From positions 1-41,048 of the forward strand of contig JARGFV010000009.1 in NCBI GenBank assembly GCA_029210545.1: a stretch of 41,048 nt of DNA, read 5' to 3'. The notes under the pieces are model-generated. The model did no database searches, was not told the DNA's origin, and worked only from the letters and a program-made list of their open reading frames with translations. This document shows, piece by piece, positions 1-7,852 of the stretch. Origin of the DNA: a bacterium. Lineage in GTDB: Bacteria > BMS3Abin14. Each line of letters begins with the position of its first letter. Positions within the stretch are counted from its first letter, which is position 1. Made by a program: the position numbers and the translations under genes.

Positions 1-75
1 AATGACTTACGGAGTGAGTCATTGATTTGGGCGCCCCGCGCGGGGCGCGTTGATGACTTTTTGCGAAGTCATCAA
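1..75. repeat. Five-hairpin element, copy 1 (right part only)
   Basis: This is the right half of the repeat that is complete at 26092-26250. It keeps the AATGACT/AGTCATT hairpin, the perfect GC palindrome of 18 nt (GCGCCCCG-CG-CGGGGCGC) and the terminal hairpin with TTTTTGCG in its loop side. The terminal hairpin arms read GATGACTT/AAGTCATC here and GATGGACT/AGTCCATC in the complete copy, so both arms changed together and pairing is kept. It lies downstream of ymdB and is cut by the window edge. Confidence 0.85.
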
Positions 76-91
76 CCTTTATGGTTAAAAA

Positions 92-126
92 GTTTGTCGG
101 AACCGTTATTGGGGTTCCAGACAAAC
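92..126. repeat. Inverted repeat downstream of ymdB
   Basis: GTTTGTCGGAACC pairs with GGTTCCAGACAAAC across a 7-nt loop. This is a 13-bp stem with a single bulged A. It sits between the five-hairpin element and the ymdB terminator and could reinforce 3'-end formation or protect the mRNA end. Function is inferred only from structure. Confidence 0.6.
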
Positions 127-131
127 ATCAG

Positions 132-168
132 CTAAAAGCCTGCCCAGGTTTTCCGTGCAGGCTTTTAG
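132..168 (-). terminator. Hairpin terminator of the rny-ymdB operon
   Basis: A perfect 12-bp stem (CTAAAAGCCTGC / GCAGGCTTTTAG) with a 13-nt loop overlaps the ymdB stop codon at 165-167. The T-rich segment lies inside the 3' arm, and the A-rich arm gives the mirror feature on the other strand, so it may act in both directions. Confidence 0.65.
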
Positions 169-989
169 GGGGATACGGACCTGTCGAGGGATTTGGTGAC
201 CCGCTGGATGGAAAGGGCTTTCCCGGTCGCCGTGTCCATCTCCACAAAGGCCCCGTTTAAAACCGGGACCCCCTTGGCCAGGTCGAACCTGGCCGGCATC
301 TGGGTGAGGAACCGGTAACGGGCCGCCTTGAAATCGATGCCGATGACAGACCCGTCCCCATTCCCCGTCATCCCCAGGTCCGTGAGGTAGGCTGTCCCCC
401 CGGGCATGATCCGCTCGTCGGCGGTCTGGATGTGGGTGTGGGTGCCAAGGAGCGCGCTGACCCTGCCGTCCAGGTAAAGGGCCATGGCCCTTTTCTCGGA
501 GGTGGCTTCGGCGTGGAAATCAACCACCACGCATTTCCCGCCGGCGCCGGCCAGGTCCTCCAGGATCCGGTCCATAGTTCTGAAGGGGCAGTCCACGTTA
601 TCCATGAAGACCCGTCCCGAGATGTTAACGACAGTGACAGGGACCCCGCCGGGCGTTTTGACCGTGACGAGACCCAGACCGGGGGCGCCGGGAGGGTAGT
701 TCGCCGGGCGCACGATACGCTCCTCATTTGCCAGAAGATCCAGCGCCTCTTTCTTGTCCCAGACGTGGTTGCCGGTGGTAAGAAGGTGGACGCCGGCCGA
801 GAAAAGATCCCCGGCCGTCTCCGATGTGATCCCGAACCCCCCTGCCGCGTTCTCGGCGTTGGCGGCCACGAGATCGATGTGATGGTGATCTACAAGGCTG
901 TCTATAAGCTCCCGGACCGCCACCCTGCCGGGCTTGCCGACAACGTCGCCGATAAACAGCACGCGGATGGTGTTGGTCTCTTTACTCAA
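165..989 (-). CDS. ymdB: YmdB-family metallophosphoesterase
   Basis: This 274-residue protein matches the TIGR00282/YmdB family, dinuclear-metal phosphoesterases that hydrolyse 2',3'-cyclic nucleotides. The metal-site motifs are intact: GDVVGKPGR near residue 14 (Asp15), NAENAAGG at 44-51, GNHVWDK at 73-79, DFHAEATSEK in the middle and LGTHTH towards the C-terminus. The start is a TTG with a GAAAGG ribosome site 8 nt upstream. It is the last gene of zapB-zapA-6S-fthC-rny-ymdB. The rny-ymdB pairing is also seen in Bacillus and supports a link to RNA turnover. Confident on family; the physiological substrate here is inferred. Confidence 0.92.
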   Translation of the reverse strand: MSKETNTIRVLFIGDVVGKPGRVAVRELIDSLVDHHHIDLVAANAENAAGGFGITSETAGDLFSAGVHLLTTGNHVWDKKEALDLLANEERIVRPANYPPGAPGLGLVTVKTPGGVPVTVVNISGRVFMDNVDCPFRTMDRILEDLAGAGGKCVVVDFHAEATSEKRAMALYLDGRVSALLGTHTHIQTADERIMPGGTAYLTDLGMTGNGDGSVIGIDFKAARYRFLTQMPARFDLAKGVPVLNGAFVEMDTATGKALSIQRVTKSLDRSVSP

Positions 990-1012
990 ATGGAGTACCT
1001 TTCAAACGCTTG

Positions 1013-1080
1013 AGCTATGGGCAATATCCTATGTGCTATGCCAACAGCGGTTGTCCTAGTCCATAGTACGTAGCACCTAG
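1013..1080. repeat. Degenerate heptamer repeats between rny and ymdB
   Basis: The 100-nt rny-ymdB spacer is made of short units of period 7. On the minus strand it reads GTGCTAC-GTACTAT-GGACTAG, followed further on by GGCATAG-CACATAG. No gene or promoter is evident. It belongs to the same class as the tracts near 4544, 7671, 17677, 19153 and 37809. Confidence 0.6.
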
Positions 1081-1089
1081 TATCCGCGC

Positions 1090-2649
1090 CTATTTCGCGT
1101 AATCCACCGCTCTCGTCTCCCGGATAACGGTGACCTTTATCTGCCCGGGATAGGCCAGTTCCTTCTCGATGGTCTGGGCGATCTGTCGGGCCACCACCGC
1201 GGACTGTTCATCGCTGACCTCATCGGATTCCACCATGATGCGGATCTCGCGGCCGGCCTGGATAGCGTAGCTCTTGTCGACCCCTTTGATCGTGTTGGCG
1301 ATCCTCTCGAGATCCTCGAGACGCTTGATGTAGCTCTCCAGCATTTCCCGTCTCGCGCCGGGCCGGGCCGCCGAAAGGGCGTCGGCCGCCTGCACCAGGA
1401 CCGCCTCGATGGAACCCGCTTTCACCTCGTCGTGGTGGGAGGCGATGGCGTTGACGAGCTTCTGGGATTCTCCGTACTTCTTGGCAAGTTCGGCCCCGAT
1501 AAGAGCGTGGGAGCCCTCTATCTCGTGGTCCACCGCCTTGCCCACATCGTGGAGGAAACCGACCCGCTTGGCATCCTTGACGTTGAGTCCAAGCTCAGCC
1601 GCCATGATCCCGCACAGGAAAGCCACCTCGATGGAGTGGTGCAGGACGTTCTGGGCGTAGCTTGTCCGGTATCTCAGTTTACCCATGAGACGGATGAGCT
1701 CCGGATGGATCCCGTGCACACCGATATCGAAGGCCGACTTCTCGCCCTCCTCCTTGATGGATGTCTCCATTTCCCGCGAAACCTTCTTGACCACCTCTTC
1801 GATCCGGGCCGGGTGGATCCGGCCGTCGGTGATGAGGCGTTCCAGGGCTATCCTGGCGATCTCCCGCCGGATGGGATCGAAGACCGAAAGGACCACTGCT
1901 TCGGGAGTGTCGTCCACGATGAGATCCACGCCGGTGGCGCTTTCGAAGGAGCGGATGTTGCGCCCCTCCCGGCCGATGATCCTTCCCTTCATTTCGTCGC
2001 TTGGAAGGTTGACCACCGTCACCGCCTTTTCCGCCACGTACTCTCCCGAATACCGCTGGATGGCCAGGCTGATGATCTCCTTGGCCTTCTTGTCTGCCGT
2101 CTCCCTGGCCTCCTCTTCCATCCTCTTGACGGTCTTGGCCAGATCGATCCTGGCCTCCTCCACCATCATGGATTTGAGTTCTTCCTTGGCCTGGTCAGCG
2201 GTCATCTCGGAGATCTGCTCCAGCTTGATCCTCTGTTCACTTATGGTAGCGCTTAGCTCCTTCTCTTTCTCGGAGACAGCTCTCTGCTGTCCGGCAACCG
2301 CCTTTTCGCGGTTGACCAGGTCCTGCTCCTTTTTATCCAATGTCTCGAATTTGCGGTCCAGGTTCTCGTCACGCTGCTGCAGCCGTTTTTCAAGCTTCTG
2401 CATCTCGCGCTTTTCTTCTCTTGTTTCCTCCTCCAGCCTGGACCTGGACTCCAGCAGGAGCTCCTTGGCCCTGATCTCGGCCTCCTTGAGGAGACTTGCT
2501 GCCTGCCTCTCGGCAGTTTCTATCGAGGTGGCTGCCTCACGCTGCCTGCGCCGATCGGATGTCGATTGAAGGAAGATGCGAGCCGCGAACCCTGCCGCGA
2601 TCCCGCCTGCGACAAGGGCGATCCAGATGATGATCTTTTCAGGTATCAT
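1090..2649 (-). CDS. rny: Ribonuclease Y
   Basis: RNase Y is a membrane-anchored endoribonuclease that initiates mRNA decay. The 519-residue protein has the standard order: an N-terminal membrane segment (about 5-23), a long charged coiled coil (about 35-200), a KH domain with GREG at 226-229, and an HD domain with LHDVGK around His367-Asp368 and a later SHHDE. The start is the ATG at 2649, preceded by AGGAGGG with an 8-nt gap. The longer in-frame upstream extension lacks a better site. It overlaps the end of fthC by 11 nt, its ribosome site lying inside fthC, so the two are probably translationally coupled. Length and motifs are normal for the family. Confidence 0.96.
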   Translation of the reverse strand: MIPEKIIIWIALVAGGIAAGFAARIFLQSTSDRRRQREAATSIETAERQAASLLKEAEIRAKELLLESRSRLEEETREEKREMQKLEKRLQQRDENLDRKFETLDKKEQDLVNREKAVAGQQRAVSEKEKELSATISEQRIKLEQISEMTADQAKEELKSMMVEEARIDLAKTVKRMEEEARETADKKAKEIISLAIQRYSGEYVAEKAVTVVNLPSDEMKGRIIGREGRNIRSFESATGVDLIVDDTPEAVVLSVFDPIRREIARIALERLITDGRIHPARIEEVVKKVSREMETSIKEEGEKSAFDIGVHGIHPELIRLMGKLRYRTSYAQNVLHHSIEVAFLCGIMAAELGLNVKDAKRVGFLHDVGKAVDHEIEGSHALIGAELAKKYGESQKLVNAIASHHDEVKAGSIEAVLVQAADALSAARPGARREMLESYIKRLEDLERIANTIKGVDKSYAIQAGREIRIMVESDEVSDEQSAVVARQIAQTIEKELAYPGQIKVTVIRETRAVDYAK

Positions 2650-3268
2650 ACTCAATACCCTCCTGTTTATCGTTAACACCCCGGGCTCCGGCATGGCCGG
2701 GTGTCACAACATCGTGGACCCTGATATCGTGACTCTCAGCCGGCAGATGGGTGATGACCTGGAAATTGTAGGCCAGCCCGAGGAAAGTGGCGGTGGAAGA
2801 CGCACGGGCCAGGAGGCGGTCAAAATAGCCGCCGCCCATGCCCAGGCGGTTGCCCCGCAGATCAAAGGCAAGTCCGGGGAGAAGAAAAATGTCGATCTCG
2901 TCGACAGGGACGATGTTCCCCTCGACACGGGAAGGCTGAGGGACGACCCTCGATTCGAGATCGAGGTCGTTGAGACCGGCGATGGCCGCTGTTCGGAGAC
3001 CGAAGCCCTGTTTCCAGCCCTCCCAGTCCGGAACAGCTACTGTTTTACCCTTCTCCAGCAGGCGATCCATGAGCATGTCGGTGGGGATTTCCTTGCAGGT
3101 ATGGGCGTAGACGCACACCGTACCCGCCGCGGCCGTCTCGGGGCGGTCCAGGACACCGCCTGTCACAGCGATCCCCGCCGAACGGACCTGCTCCGGCGAA
3201 AGGCTGTGTCTCAGGGCACGCATCCTCTCCCGGATACGCTGTTTGTCATGGTTGTCGAGATGATACAA
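2639..3268 (-). CDS. fthC: 5-formyltetrahydrofolate cyclo-ligase
   Basis: This enzyme converts 5-formyl-THF to 5,10-methenyl-THF using ATP. About 209 residues, with the family ATP/phosphate motif GMGGGYFDR at about 143-151, the N-terminal basic helix ([12 protein letters not shown]) and the central VPDWEGW segment. I chose the TTG start at 3268 because GGTGAGG lies 5-6 nt upstream and it gives the usual length; the frame continues further upstream without similarity. Its place just downstream of 6S RNA and zapA is the conserved ygfA/fthC arrangement of Proteobacteria. A leader of about 300 nt separates it from the 6S RNA. Confidence 0.93.
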   Translation of the reverse strand: MYHLDNHDKQRIRERMRALRHSLSPEQVRSAGIAVTGGVLDRPETAAAGTVCVYAHTCKEIPTDMLMDRLLEKGKTVAVPDWEGWKQGFGLRTAAIAGLNDLDLESRVVPQPSRVEGNIVPVDEIDIFLLPGLAFDLRGNRLGMGGGYFDRLLARASSTATFLGLAYNFQVITHLPAESHDIRVHDVVTPGHAGARGVNDKQEGIEYDT

Positions 3269-3570
3269 GAAAACCTCACCAGTGAATAATGTTGCGTTTC
3301 GACCGCAGTTGCGGCCGCACCGGTGAGGCCCACGGGAGGACCAGTTCGTAACTTGAAGGAGATCCTGTTGTCTCGAGAACACCCCTGCATCGCGAAAGCC
3401 CGGGAGGTGAGCGGCTCGTATGTGTCAGACTGTGTTCTTTAGTATATGGCAGGGCCTTTCATACGGCCCATGTTACCACTTACAGAATCCCTCAGCTGCT
3501 GAACTTCAAGTTATATATCAAACTGGACTCATGCAGGCCTCTTACGACCGGTCCAGATTACTTCCAGAAA
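3269..3570 (-). other. Leader between 6S RNA and fthC
   Basis: No convincing gene is present. On the minus strand it holds a T-rich stretch (TTTTCT) just after the 6S 3' end, a small GGGCC/GGCCC hairpin near 3450-3470 and a CCGCA/TGCGG hairpin near 3305. I looked for ZTP or THF riboswitch consensus elements and did not find them. Confidence 0.4.
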
Positions 3571-3747
3571 ACCCCCGCCCGTTGCCGTGGTCAAGTTCAG
3601 CTTTTGAACCTGCTCGACCAGGTGGGTTTCCCAAGGAGCGTTTCAGGCTTTTCGCGGTTGCGAACATGCACACCACGCCCGCAATGGGAGCCCCGTCTAC
3701 AGAGTGTTGGCTCAAAAGTAACAGGCCTCCACGAACAGGGCAGGGGT
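3571..3747 (-). ncRNA. ssrS: 6S RNA (SsrS)
   Basis: A 177-nt candidate between zapA and fthC, the conserved ssrS position in Proteobacteria. The two ends form a long closing stem: the 5' segment CCCCTGCCCTGTTCGTGG pairs with the 3' segment CCACGGCAACGGGCGGGG with small bulges. A large open region and an apical hairpin region lie between, and TTTTCT follows the 3' end. This fits the 6S architecture, which mimics an open promoter and binds sigma70 RNA polymerase. Exact ends are estimated from the stem. Synteny and structure together make this likely; a covariance-model search was not possible. Confidence 0.85.
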
Positions 3748-3837
3748 CATGTTCTATTTATCAGAAAGCTCCTCTCCCATCAAGACCCGAAATCAGCGAT
3801 CGATCCTGTTCACTATCCGGTCTGCTGATTCCGGGTG

Positions 3838-4119
3838 TCAGGGCGATTTCTCCCCCAGTGACCTTCCGATCCGGTCAGTAAGGTCTCTGATACGGACTTT
3901 GAGCTCTTCTGACTCCTCTAAAAGGGTCATCAGCTCATCGGCGATATTCAGGGACGCGAGGATGGCGATCCTCGAAGTGGAGACCGTTTCCGTGACCTGG
4001 GAGATCTCCCTCATCTTTCGGTCGACAAATTCGGCAACCCTGCGGACGTAATCGGGATCCTTGTCGCCGCGGACCGTGTATACCTTCCCGAAGATCTCGA
4101 CATCGACCCTGCCTGGCAT
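3838..4119 (-). CDS. zapA: Cell division protein ZapA
   Basis: ZapA binds and bundles FtsZ filaments at midcell. The 93-residue protein has the typical N-terminal beta-rich head (VDVEIFGKVYTVRG) and a C-terminal coiled coil (LMTLLEESEELKVRIRDL). I prefer the ATG at 4119 because GGAGGG lies just upstream and the N-terminus then matches family length. The ATG at 4146, which overlaps the upstream stop as TAATG, is an alternative that adds nine residues. It is the second gene of its operon, just before the 6S RNA. Confidence 0.9.
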   Translation of the reverse strand: MPGRVDVEIFGKVYTVRGDKDPDYVRRVAEFVDRKMREISQVTETVSTSRIAILASLNIADELMTLLEESEELKVRIRDLTDRIGRSLGEKSP

Positions 4120-4145
4120 GCTTCCCTCCGGCTCCTCACCCATCA

Positions 4146-4322
4146 TTAAAGGGACTTGAGCCTCTTGATGGCCCTGCGGATCAGTTCAGCCGCTTCCTCG
4201 TTGTCACCACCAGACGGACCCGGCGAACGCCTCCCGGACCCAGGGGGACTTTTCTTTCGCGCGTCCTCCCGGTCGAGGAGCCTGATGACCGCCTTTTCCA
4301 GCTCTTCGAACGCCTTGAGCAT
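4146..4322 (-). CDS. Small coiled-coil protein, ZapB-like
   Basis: A 58-residue protein starting at the ATG at 4322, with GGAGG immediately upstream (CGGAGGCAGG-ATG). It has an N-terminal amphipathic helix (MLKAFEELEKAVIRLLDRE), a Gly/Ser/Pro-rich middle and a short charged C-terminal helix. Its stop overlaps the first possible zapA start, indicating coupling. Small helical proteins in this position are often annotated as ZapB-like partners of ZapA. The sequence is too short for certainty, so the function is an inference from helix content and neighbourhood. Confidence 0.7.
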   Translation of the reverse strand: MLKAFEELEKAVIRLLDREDARKKSPPGSGRRSPGPSGGDNEEAAELIRRAIKRLKSL

Positions 4323-4441
4323 CCTGCCTCCGAAACATCCTACGGATATCGGGTCATTGGTGACACCATAGCCGGCAAGCACTTGACGGACTCACAAGAA
4401 CTCTCCAGGAAATTTTTTAAAGATCACCAAACAATTTGAAT

Positions 4442-4471
4442 AAAATAAGGTATTTCAAGGAGTTCTGTCAA
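4442..4471 (-). promoter_or_regulatory. Sigma70-like promoter of the zapB-ymdB operon
   Basis: On the minus strand a perfect -35 TTGACA (4466-4471) is followed after 18 nt by TATTTT (4442-4447); TTATTT with a 17-nt spacer is the alternative reading. It lies about 120 nt upstream of the zapB-like start and just past the terminator of the preceding operon. Confidence 0.6.
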
Positions 4472-4482
4472 GGTGCTAAGAA

Positions 4483-4541
4483 AAAGGTTCAGGAGGACCT
4501 TCGGCCGGCGCGAATATGCCGACCTGTCCTCATGAACCTTT
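4483..4541 (-). terminator. Long hairpin terminator of the argS-SPOR operon
   Basis: A 16-bp stem with one mismatch (arms 4483-4498 and 4526-4541) encloses a second small stem. On the minus strand the 3' arm runs directly into TTTTTCTT. This is a good Rho-independent terminator between operon B and the zapB promoter. Confidence 0.75.
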
Positions 4542-4543
4542 AG

Positions 4544-4571
4544 TTTACGGTTCACGGTTTACAGTTCACAG
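4544..4571. repeat. Four tandem heptamers
   Basis: TTTACGG-TTCACGG-TTTACAG-TTCACAG: exactly four 7-nt units with an alternating substitution pattern, lying between two terminator hairpins. Confidence 0.8.
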
Positions 4572-4587
4572 TGCCAAACCTGAAAAA

Positions 4588-4607
4588 CAAAAAAAGCCCG
4601 TGGGGGC
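4588..4607 (-). terminator. Short hairpin with T tract after the SPOR gene
   Basis: On the minus strand GCCC-CCAC-GGGC is followed by seven Ts, then G and more Ts. The stem is only 4 bp but the T tract is strong. It would act before the longer terminator at 4483-4541, giving tandem terminators. Confidence 0.5.
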
Positions 4608-4631
4608 ATGTGTTTCAGTTAAGCATTAGCG

Positions 4632-4669
4632 ACTGACTGTCAACGGTTCACTGTGTACTGTTAACCACA
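4632..4669. repeat. Heptamer tract forming the 3' end of the SPOR gene
   Basis: On the minus strand the tract reads GTTAACA-GTACACA-GTGAACC-GTTGACA-GTCAGTC, period 7 with consensus GTnnACA. The last codons and the stop codon of the SPOR gene lie inside it, so the repeat has entered or supplied the coding end. Confidence 0.6.
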
Positions 4670-5268
4670 AAACCTTTCAGGTTTCGTTCTTCCCTCAGTT
4701 TTTTCAGGACCCGTCCGGCCTCCTTCTCACCCCCGTACGGCCCGATCCTGACCCGGTACCAGACGCCGCGGTCGCCGAGATCGGCTCTTACGACGGTCCC
4801 TGCATAGCCCTCACCGCCAAGGCTCTCGAGGAGCCTGGAGGCGGCCTCTCTCTTTCCGTAGGAAGCGACCTGGAGCATGATGGCCCCACTCCTGGCCACT
4901 GCTGCGGAAGTCTCAACAGCAGGAGCAGGAGTAGACGTAGAAATTGGAGGAGAGGCAGTGCCGGGCGCTTCCGTTGCAGGAGGATCCCGCTTTGCCGGTG
5001 TATGCTCCCGCTGTTCGGTCAGAGTCGTGTAGAAAGTCACCGGAGCCTGGCTGTCCACACCCGGCCTGCCGCTCGGGGCGGTGACCCCCTGGTCGGCCGC
5101 GGGGGGCGACTGGACCGTCTCCGGTTTTTCCATGGCCTTGCGATACCCGTAGAGATACCCGGCAAGTCCGCTTCCGGCCGCGAGGAGCACAACGATGCTG
5201 ACCGCAAGGCTGAACTGCAGCGGGGTCAGGCGAACGAGCTCCCGCGGCTGGGTGGACCTGCGAGCCAT
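4648..5268 (-). CDS. SPOR-domain membrane protein
   Basis: A 206-residue bitopic protein with a short basic cytoplasmic head, one transmembrane helix (about 18-42), a Pro/Thr/Ala-rich periplasmic linker (about 45-125) and a C-terminal SPOR domain (about 130-205, containing VASYGKREAASRLLESL and WYRVRIGPYGG). SPOR domains bind denuded glycan at the division septum, as in DedD and FtsN. The ATG at 5268 has AGAGG 8 nt upstream and begins 2 nt after the argS stop. An in-frame GTG at 5274 is less likely. The C-terminus ends in a heptamer repeat. Which division factor it equals cannot be told. Confidence 0.87.
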   Translation of the reverse strand: MARRSTQPRELVRLTPLQFSLAVSIVVLLAAGSGLAGYLYGYRKAMEKPETVQSPPAADQGVTAPSGRPGVDSQAPVTFYTTLTEQREHTPAKRDPPATEAPGTASPPISTSTPAPAVETSAAVARSGAIMLQVASYGKREAASRLLESLGGEGYAGTVVRADLGDRGVWYRVRIGPYGGEKEAGRVLKKLREERNLKGFVVNSTQ

Positions 5269-5270
5269 CC

Positions 5271-6938
5271 TCACATCCTCTCGGGCGCCGCCACGCCCAG
5301 CAGGGCCAGGGCAGTTGCGACAGCGGTCCTCACACCCAGGACCAGGCTCAGCCGGGCCGAGGTGACGGCGGCGTCATCAGTAAGGACCTTGTGGTGATAA
5401 TAGTAGTTGTGCAGGGTCGTCGCGATATCACGAAGGTAGTTGGTGATCCTGTGAGGTTCCATGGACAACGCCGCTCCTTCCACGACGTCGGGTAGTGCGG
5501 CCATGTGGCGGATGAGCTCCTTTTCCTCCGGCAGGTCCAGAAGGCCGAACTCGACGGTTTCAGGATCGGGCATCGGGATCCCCTGCTCGGCGGCGTTCCT
5601 CAGGATACTGCAGATCCTGGCATGGGCATACTGCACATAGTAGACCGGGTTGTCGTTGCTCCTCTCCTTGGCGAGATCCAGATCGAACTCCAGCTGGCTG
5701 TCGGCCTTGCGGGTCAGGAAGATGAACCGGGCAGCATCCCTGCCAACCTCGTCGCGGACTTCCCTCAACGTCACGAACTGACCGCCCCTCGTGCTCATGG
5801 CAACCGGCTGGCCCTTTCTGACCAAGCTGACAAGCTGGACCAGCACGATCTGCAGATCTTCCATGTCCCGGCCAAGAGCGGCCACCGCCGCTTTCATCCT
5901 GGCGACATACCCGTGGTGATCGGCGCCCCAGACGTTGACCACCCGGTCGAAACCACGCTCATACTTGTCCCTGTGGTAAGCCACGTCGGAAGCGAAATAG
6001 GTCAGGGAGCCATCGCTCTTGACCAGGACCCGGTCCTTGTCGTCATCCCTGTCGGTGGAGCGGAACCACAGGGCCCCGTCCTCCCTGTAAAGTCCCCCCC
6101 TTTTTTCCATGTCCTCGAGGGTCTGCTGCACGAGGCCGCGGTCATAAAGGTCCTTTTCCGAGAACCAGACGTCGAACACGACCCCGAACTGTTCCAGGTC
6201 ATCCCGGATATCGTCCAGGATCCAGGACGCGGCCTTGACCGCGATCCCTTCCACCGCCCGGGCCGTTTCCATCTCCAGGTAACGGTCCCCTTCCTCCTCC
6301 CTCAGCTTAGCGGCGATGTCCCGCACGTACTCTCCCTTGTAACCCTCTTCCGGAAAGGGGGCATCCACACCGCAAAGCTCCAGGTAGCGGGCGTGGACCG
6401 AGACTCCGAGGGTGCGGATCTGGTTACCGCCGTCGTTGATGTAGTATTCCCTCTCGACGTCGTAACCGGCGCACTGAAGGATGTTGGCCAGCGCGTCGCC
6501 CAGGGCCGCACCCCTTCCGTGACCGACGTGGAGAGGGCCTGTGGGGTTGGCGCTCACAAACTCCACCTGGACCTTCTGTCCCTTGCCGATATCCGAACGG
6601 GCGAATCGGGCTCCGTCGGTGAGAACCCCTTTCAGGACGTAGGACCAGTACCCGGGTGTCATCGTCAGGTTGATAAAGCCCGGACCCGCTACCGACACCT
6701 CGGCGATAAAACCCGCATCGTCGGCCTGTGAAACCCTCATGGCGATCTTCCCTGCCAGTTGCCGGGGGTTCTCTCCCTGCCTGGAAGCTAGGACCATGGC
6801 CACGTTTGTGGCGTAATCGCCGAACTTCCGGTCCCTCGTCATCTCGATGATCGGTATGGGTATTTTGGCCTGGATCTCTCCCTCACCGGCGGCCATCTCA
6901 AGTGCGTCCCTGACGATACGGCTCAGTGTTCCCTTCAA
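5271..6938 (-). CDS. argS: Arginyl-tRNA synthetase
   Basis: This class I synthetase charges tRNA-Arg. The 555-residue protein has the N-terminal Add-1 tRNA-binding region, the HIGH box as HVGH at 137-140 within NPTGPLHVGHGRG, the KMSK-equivalent MSTR at 381-384, typical of ArgRS, and a C-terminal DALR anticodon domain ending in ERM. The start is TTG overlapping the stop of the upstream gene, with GGAGG 7 nt away, so the two are probably coupled. Length and motifs are standard. Confidence 0.97.
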   Translation of the reverse strand: MKGTLSRIVRDALEMAAGEGEIQAKIPIPIIEMTRDRKFGDYATNVAMVLASRQGENPRQLAGKIAMRVSQADDAGFIAEVSVAGPGFINLTMTPGYWSYVLKGVLTDGARFARSDIGKGQKVQVEFVSANPTGPLHVGHGRGAALGDALANILQCAGYDVEREYYINDGGNQIRTLGVSVHARYLELCGVDAPFPEEGYKGEYVRDIAAKLREEEGDRYLEMETARAVEGIAVKAASWILDDIRDDLEQFGVVFDVWFSEKDLYDRGLVQQTLEDMEKRGGLYREDGALWFRSTDRDDDKDRVLVKSDGSLTYFASDVAYHRDKYERGFDRVVNVWGADHHGYVARMKAAVAALGRDMEDLQIVLVQLVSLVRKGQPVAMSTRGGQFVTLREVRDEVGRDAARFIFLTRKADSQLEFDLDLAKERSNDNPVYYVQYAHARICSILRNAAEQGIPMPDPETVEFGLLDLPEEKELIRHMAALPDVVEGAALSMEPHRITNYLRDIATTLHNYYYHHKVLTDDAAVTSARLSLVLGVRTAVATALALLGVAAPERM

Positions 6939-7645
6939 AGGTCATCCTCCATGTTGATAACGGCTTCCATGGGGTTATCGGAAAGGAGCCTTTTTGCGGC
7001 ACCAGGTCCGCCCATGGCGCAGAGCTCTTTCATTCCACTGCCGATCCAGTCCAGCTGTTCCTCACCGTGCAGATCGGAGGCAAGGGCCCAGTACAGATCC
7101 TTTTCCAGCAACTCGCGGGCCCGCCTGCGGACCTGCTGGCCGTACATCCCGGACAGGCTTCCCAGGTTGCCCACGAGCCTGACGCGGGCAACGACGAGAT
7201 CATTGAGCCCACCCATGTCACGGCAGAGTTCATTGTTCCTTTCCGGGTGAACCAGGCAGACGGCTCCAGGGATCGTTCCCAGCAGCCCCGGCAGGTTCCT
7301 TGGGACTCCCCAGAAACCGATGTCCACGAGGACCGGGCCGGTTTTTCCCGGCCTGTTTAGGACCCTCTCGACCAGGGCCTCGTCCAGGTCGAACTCCATC
7401 CCGGCATAAAGCTTCACCTCCAGCCCCCTCGCCGAGACTCTCCCCCTGATATCCTCAACCGCCCGGTGTACGATCCCGGCCTCCAGCCCTTCCCAGGAAT
7501 AAAGGCGATGGTGGGGGGTGGTGAACACGTGGGAAAAACCCAGCTTCTCAAGGCCCTCCAGCATCCTCAGGGATTGTTCGGCATCCCCGGCGCCGTCGTC
7601 GAGACCGGGGAGGATGTGGGTGTGCAAATCAACAAGATTTGGCAA
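6935..7645 (-). CDS. CpsB/CapC-type PHP-fold phosphatase
   Basis: A 236-residue PHP-superfamily protein resembling the manganese-dependent tyrosine phosphatases CpsB and YwqE. Metal-binding motifs in order: DLHTHILPGLDDG (6-18), TPHH near 43, a mid-protein Glu in GMEFDLDE, HPERN, SDLHGEE and DNP near the C-terminus. CpsB enzymes dephosphorylate BY-kinases that control capsule and exopolysaccharide synthesis; no such kinase is in the window. TTG start with GGAG upstream. First gene of the operon with argS and the SPOR protein. The family is clear; the substrate is not. Confidence 0.85.
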   Translation of the reverse strand: MPNLVDLHTHILPGLDDGAGDAEQSLRMLEGLEKLGFSHVFTTPHHRLYSWEGLEAGIVHRAVEDIRGRVSARGLEVKLYAGMEFDLDEALVERVLNRPGKTGPVLVDIGFWGVPRNLPGLLGTIPGAVCLVHPERNNELCRDMGGLNDLVVARVRLVGNLGSLSGMYGQQVRRRARELLEKDLYWALASDLHGEEQLDWIGSGMKELCAMGGPGAAKRLLSDNPMEAVINMEDDL

Positions 7646-7670
7646 CGTGTCTCCGTTTCAGGATTATTTA

Positions 7671-7702
7671 TTGAAAATTACGAATTGAGAATTGAAAATT
7701 GT
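7671..7702. repeat. Heptamer tract upstream of the PHP gene
   Basis: The plus strand carries TTGAAAATTACGAATTGAGA followed by ATTGAAAATT, units of GAATTGA/GAAAATT with period 7. It lies in the 5' leader of operon B, where I see no strong promoter. Confidence 0.65.
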
Positions 7703-7771
7703 CATCGTTGGAACTGATACCATGGAAATGTAGCGCAAAACACACAAATCCGGAACGCTCGTTATACTACT

Positions 7772-7800
7772 CTCAATCCGTAACTCTCAATCCTCAATCC
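7772..7800. repeat. Heptamer tract (CTCAATC units)
   Basis: CTCAATC-CGTAACT-CTCAATC-CTCAATC, period 7, lies just downstream of the tRNA terminator. It is independent of the tract at 7671 and its consensus differs. Confidence 0.65.
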
Positions 7801-7808
7801 GCTTGTTT

Positions 7809-7852
7809 CCACCAATAAACAAGCCGCCTTGTGGCGGCTTGTGTATTGGTGG
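7809..7852 (-). terminator. Hairpin at the 3' end of tRNA-Gly
   Basis: CCACCAATA plus ACAAGCCGCC pair with GGCGGCTTGT plus TATTGGTGG around a 4-nt loop, about 19 bp. The first bases of the 5' arm on the minus strand are the encoded CCA end of the tRNA, so the tRNA 3' end is part of the stem. The T tract afterwards is weak. Confidence 0.65.

Noticed and set aside
3269-3420. Folate-related riboswitch (ZTP or THF) in the fthC leader
   Set aside because: The position is suggestive, but I could not find the conserved core elements of either class on the minus strand.
5505-6731. Plus-strand open frame of about 400 codons opposite argS
   Set aside because: It is antisense to the well-supported argS, with His/Asp/Val-rich composition typical of the complementary strand of GC-rich genes and no recognisable domain.
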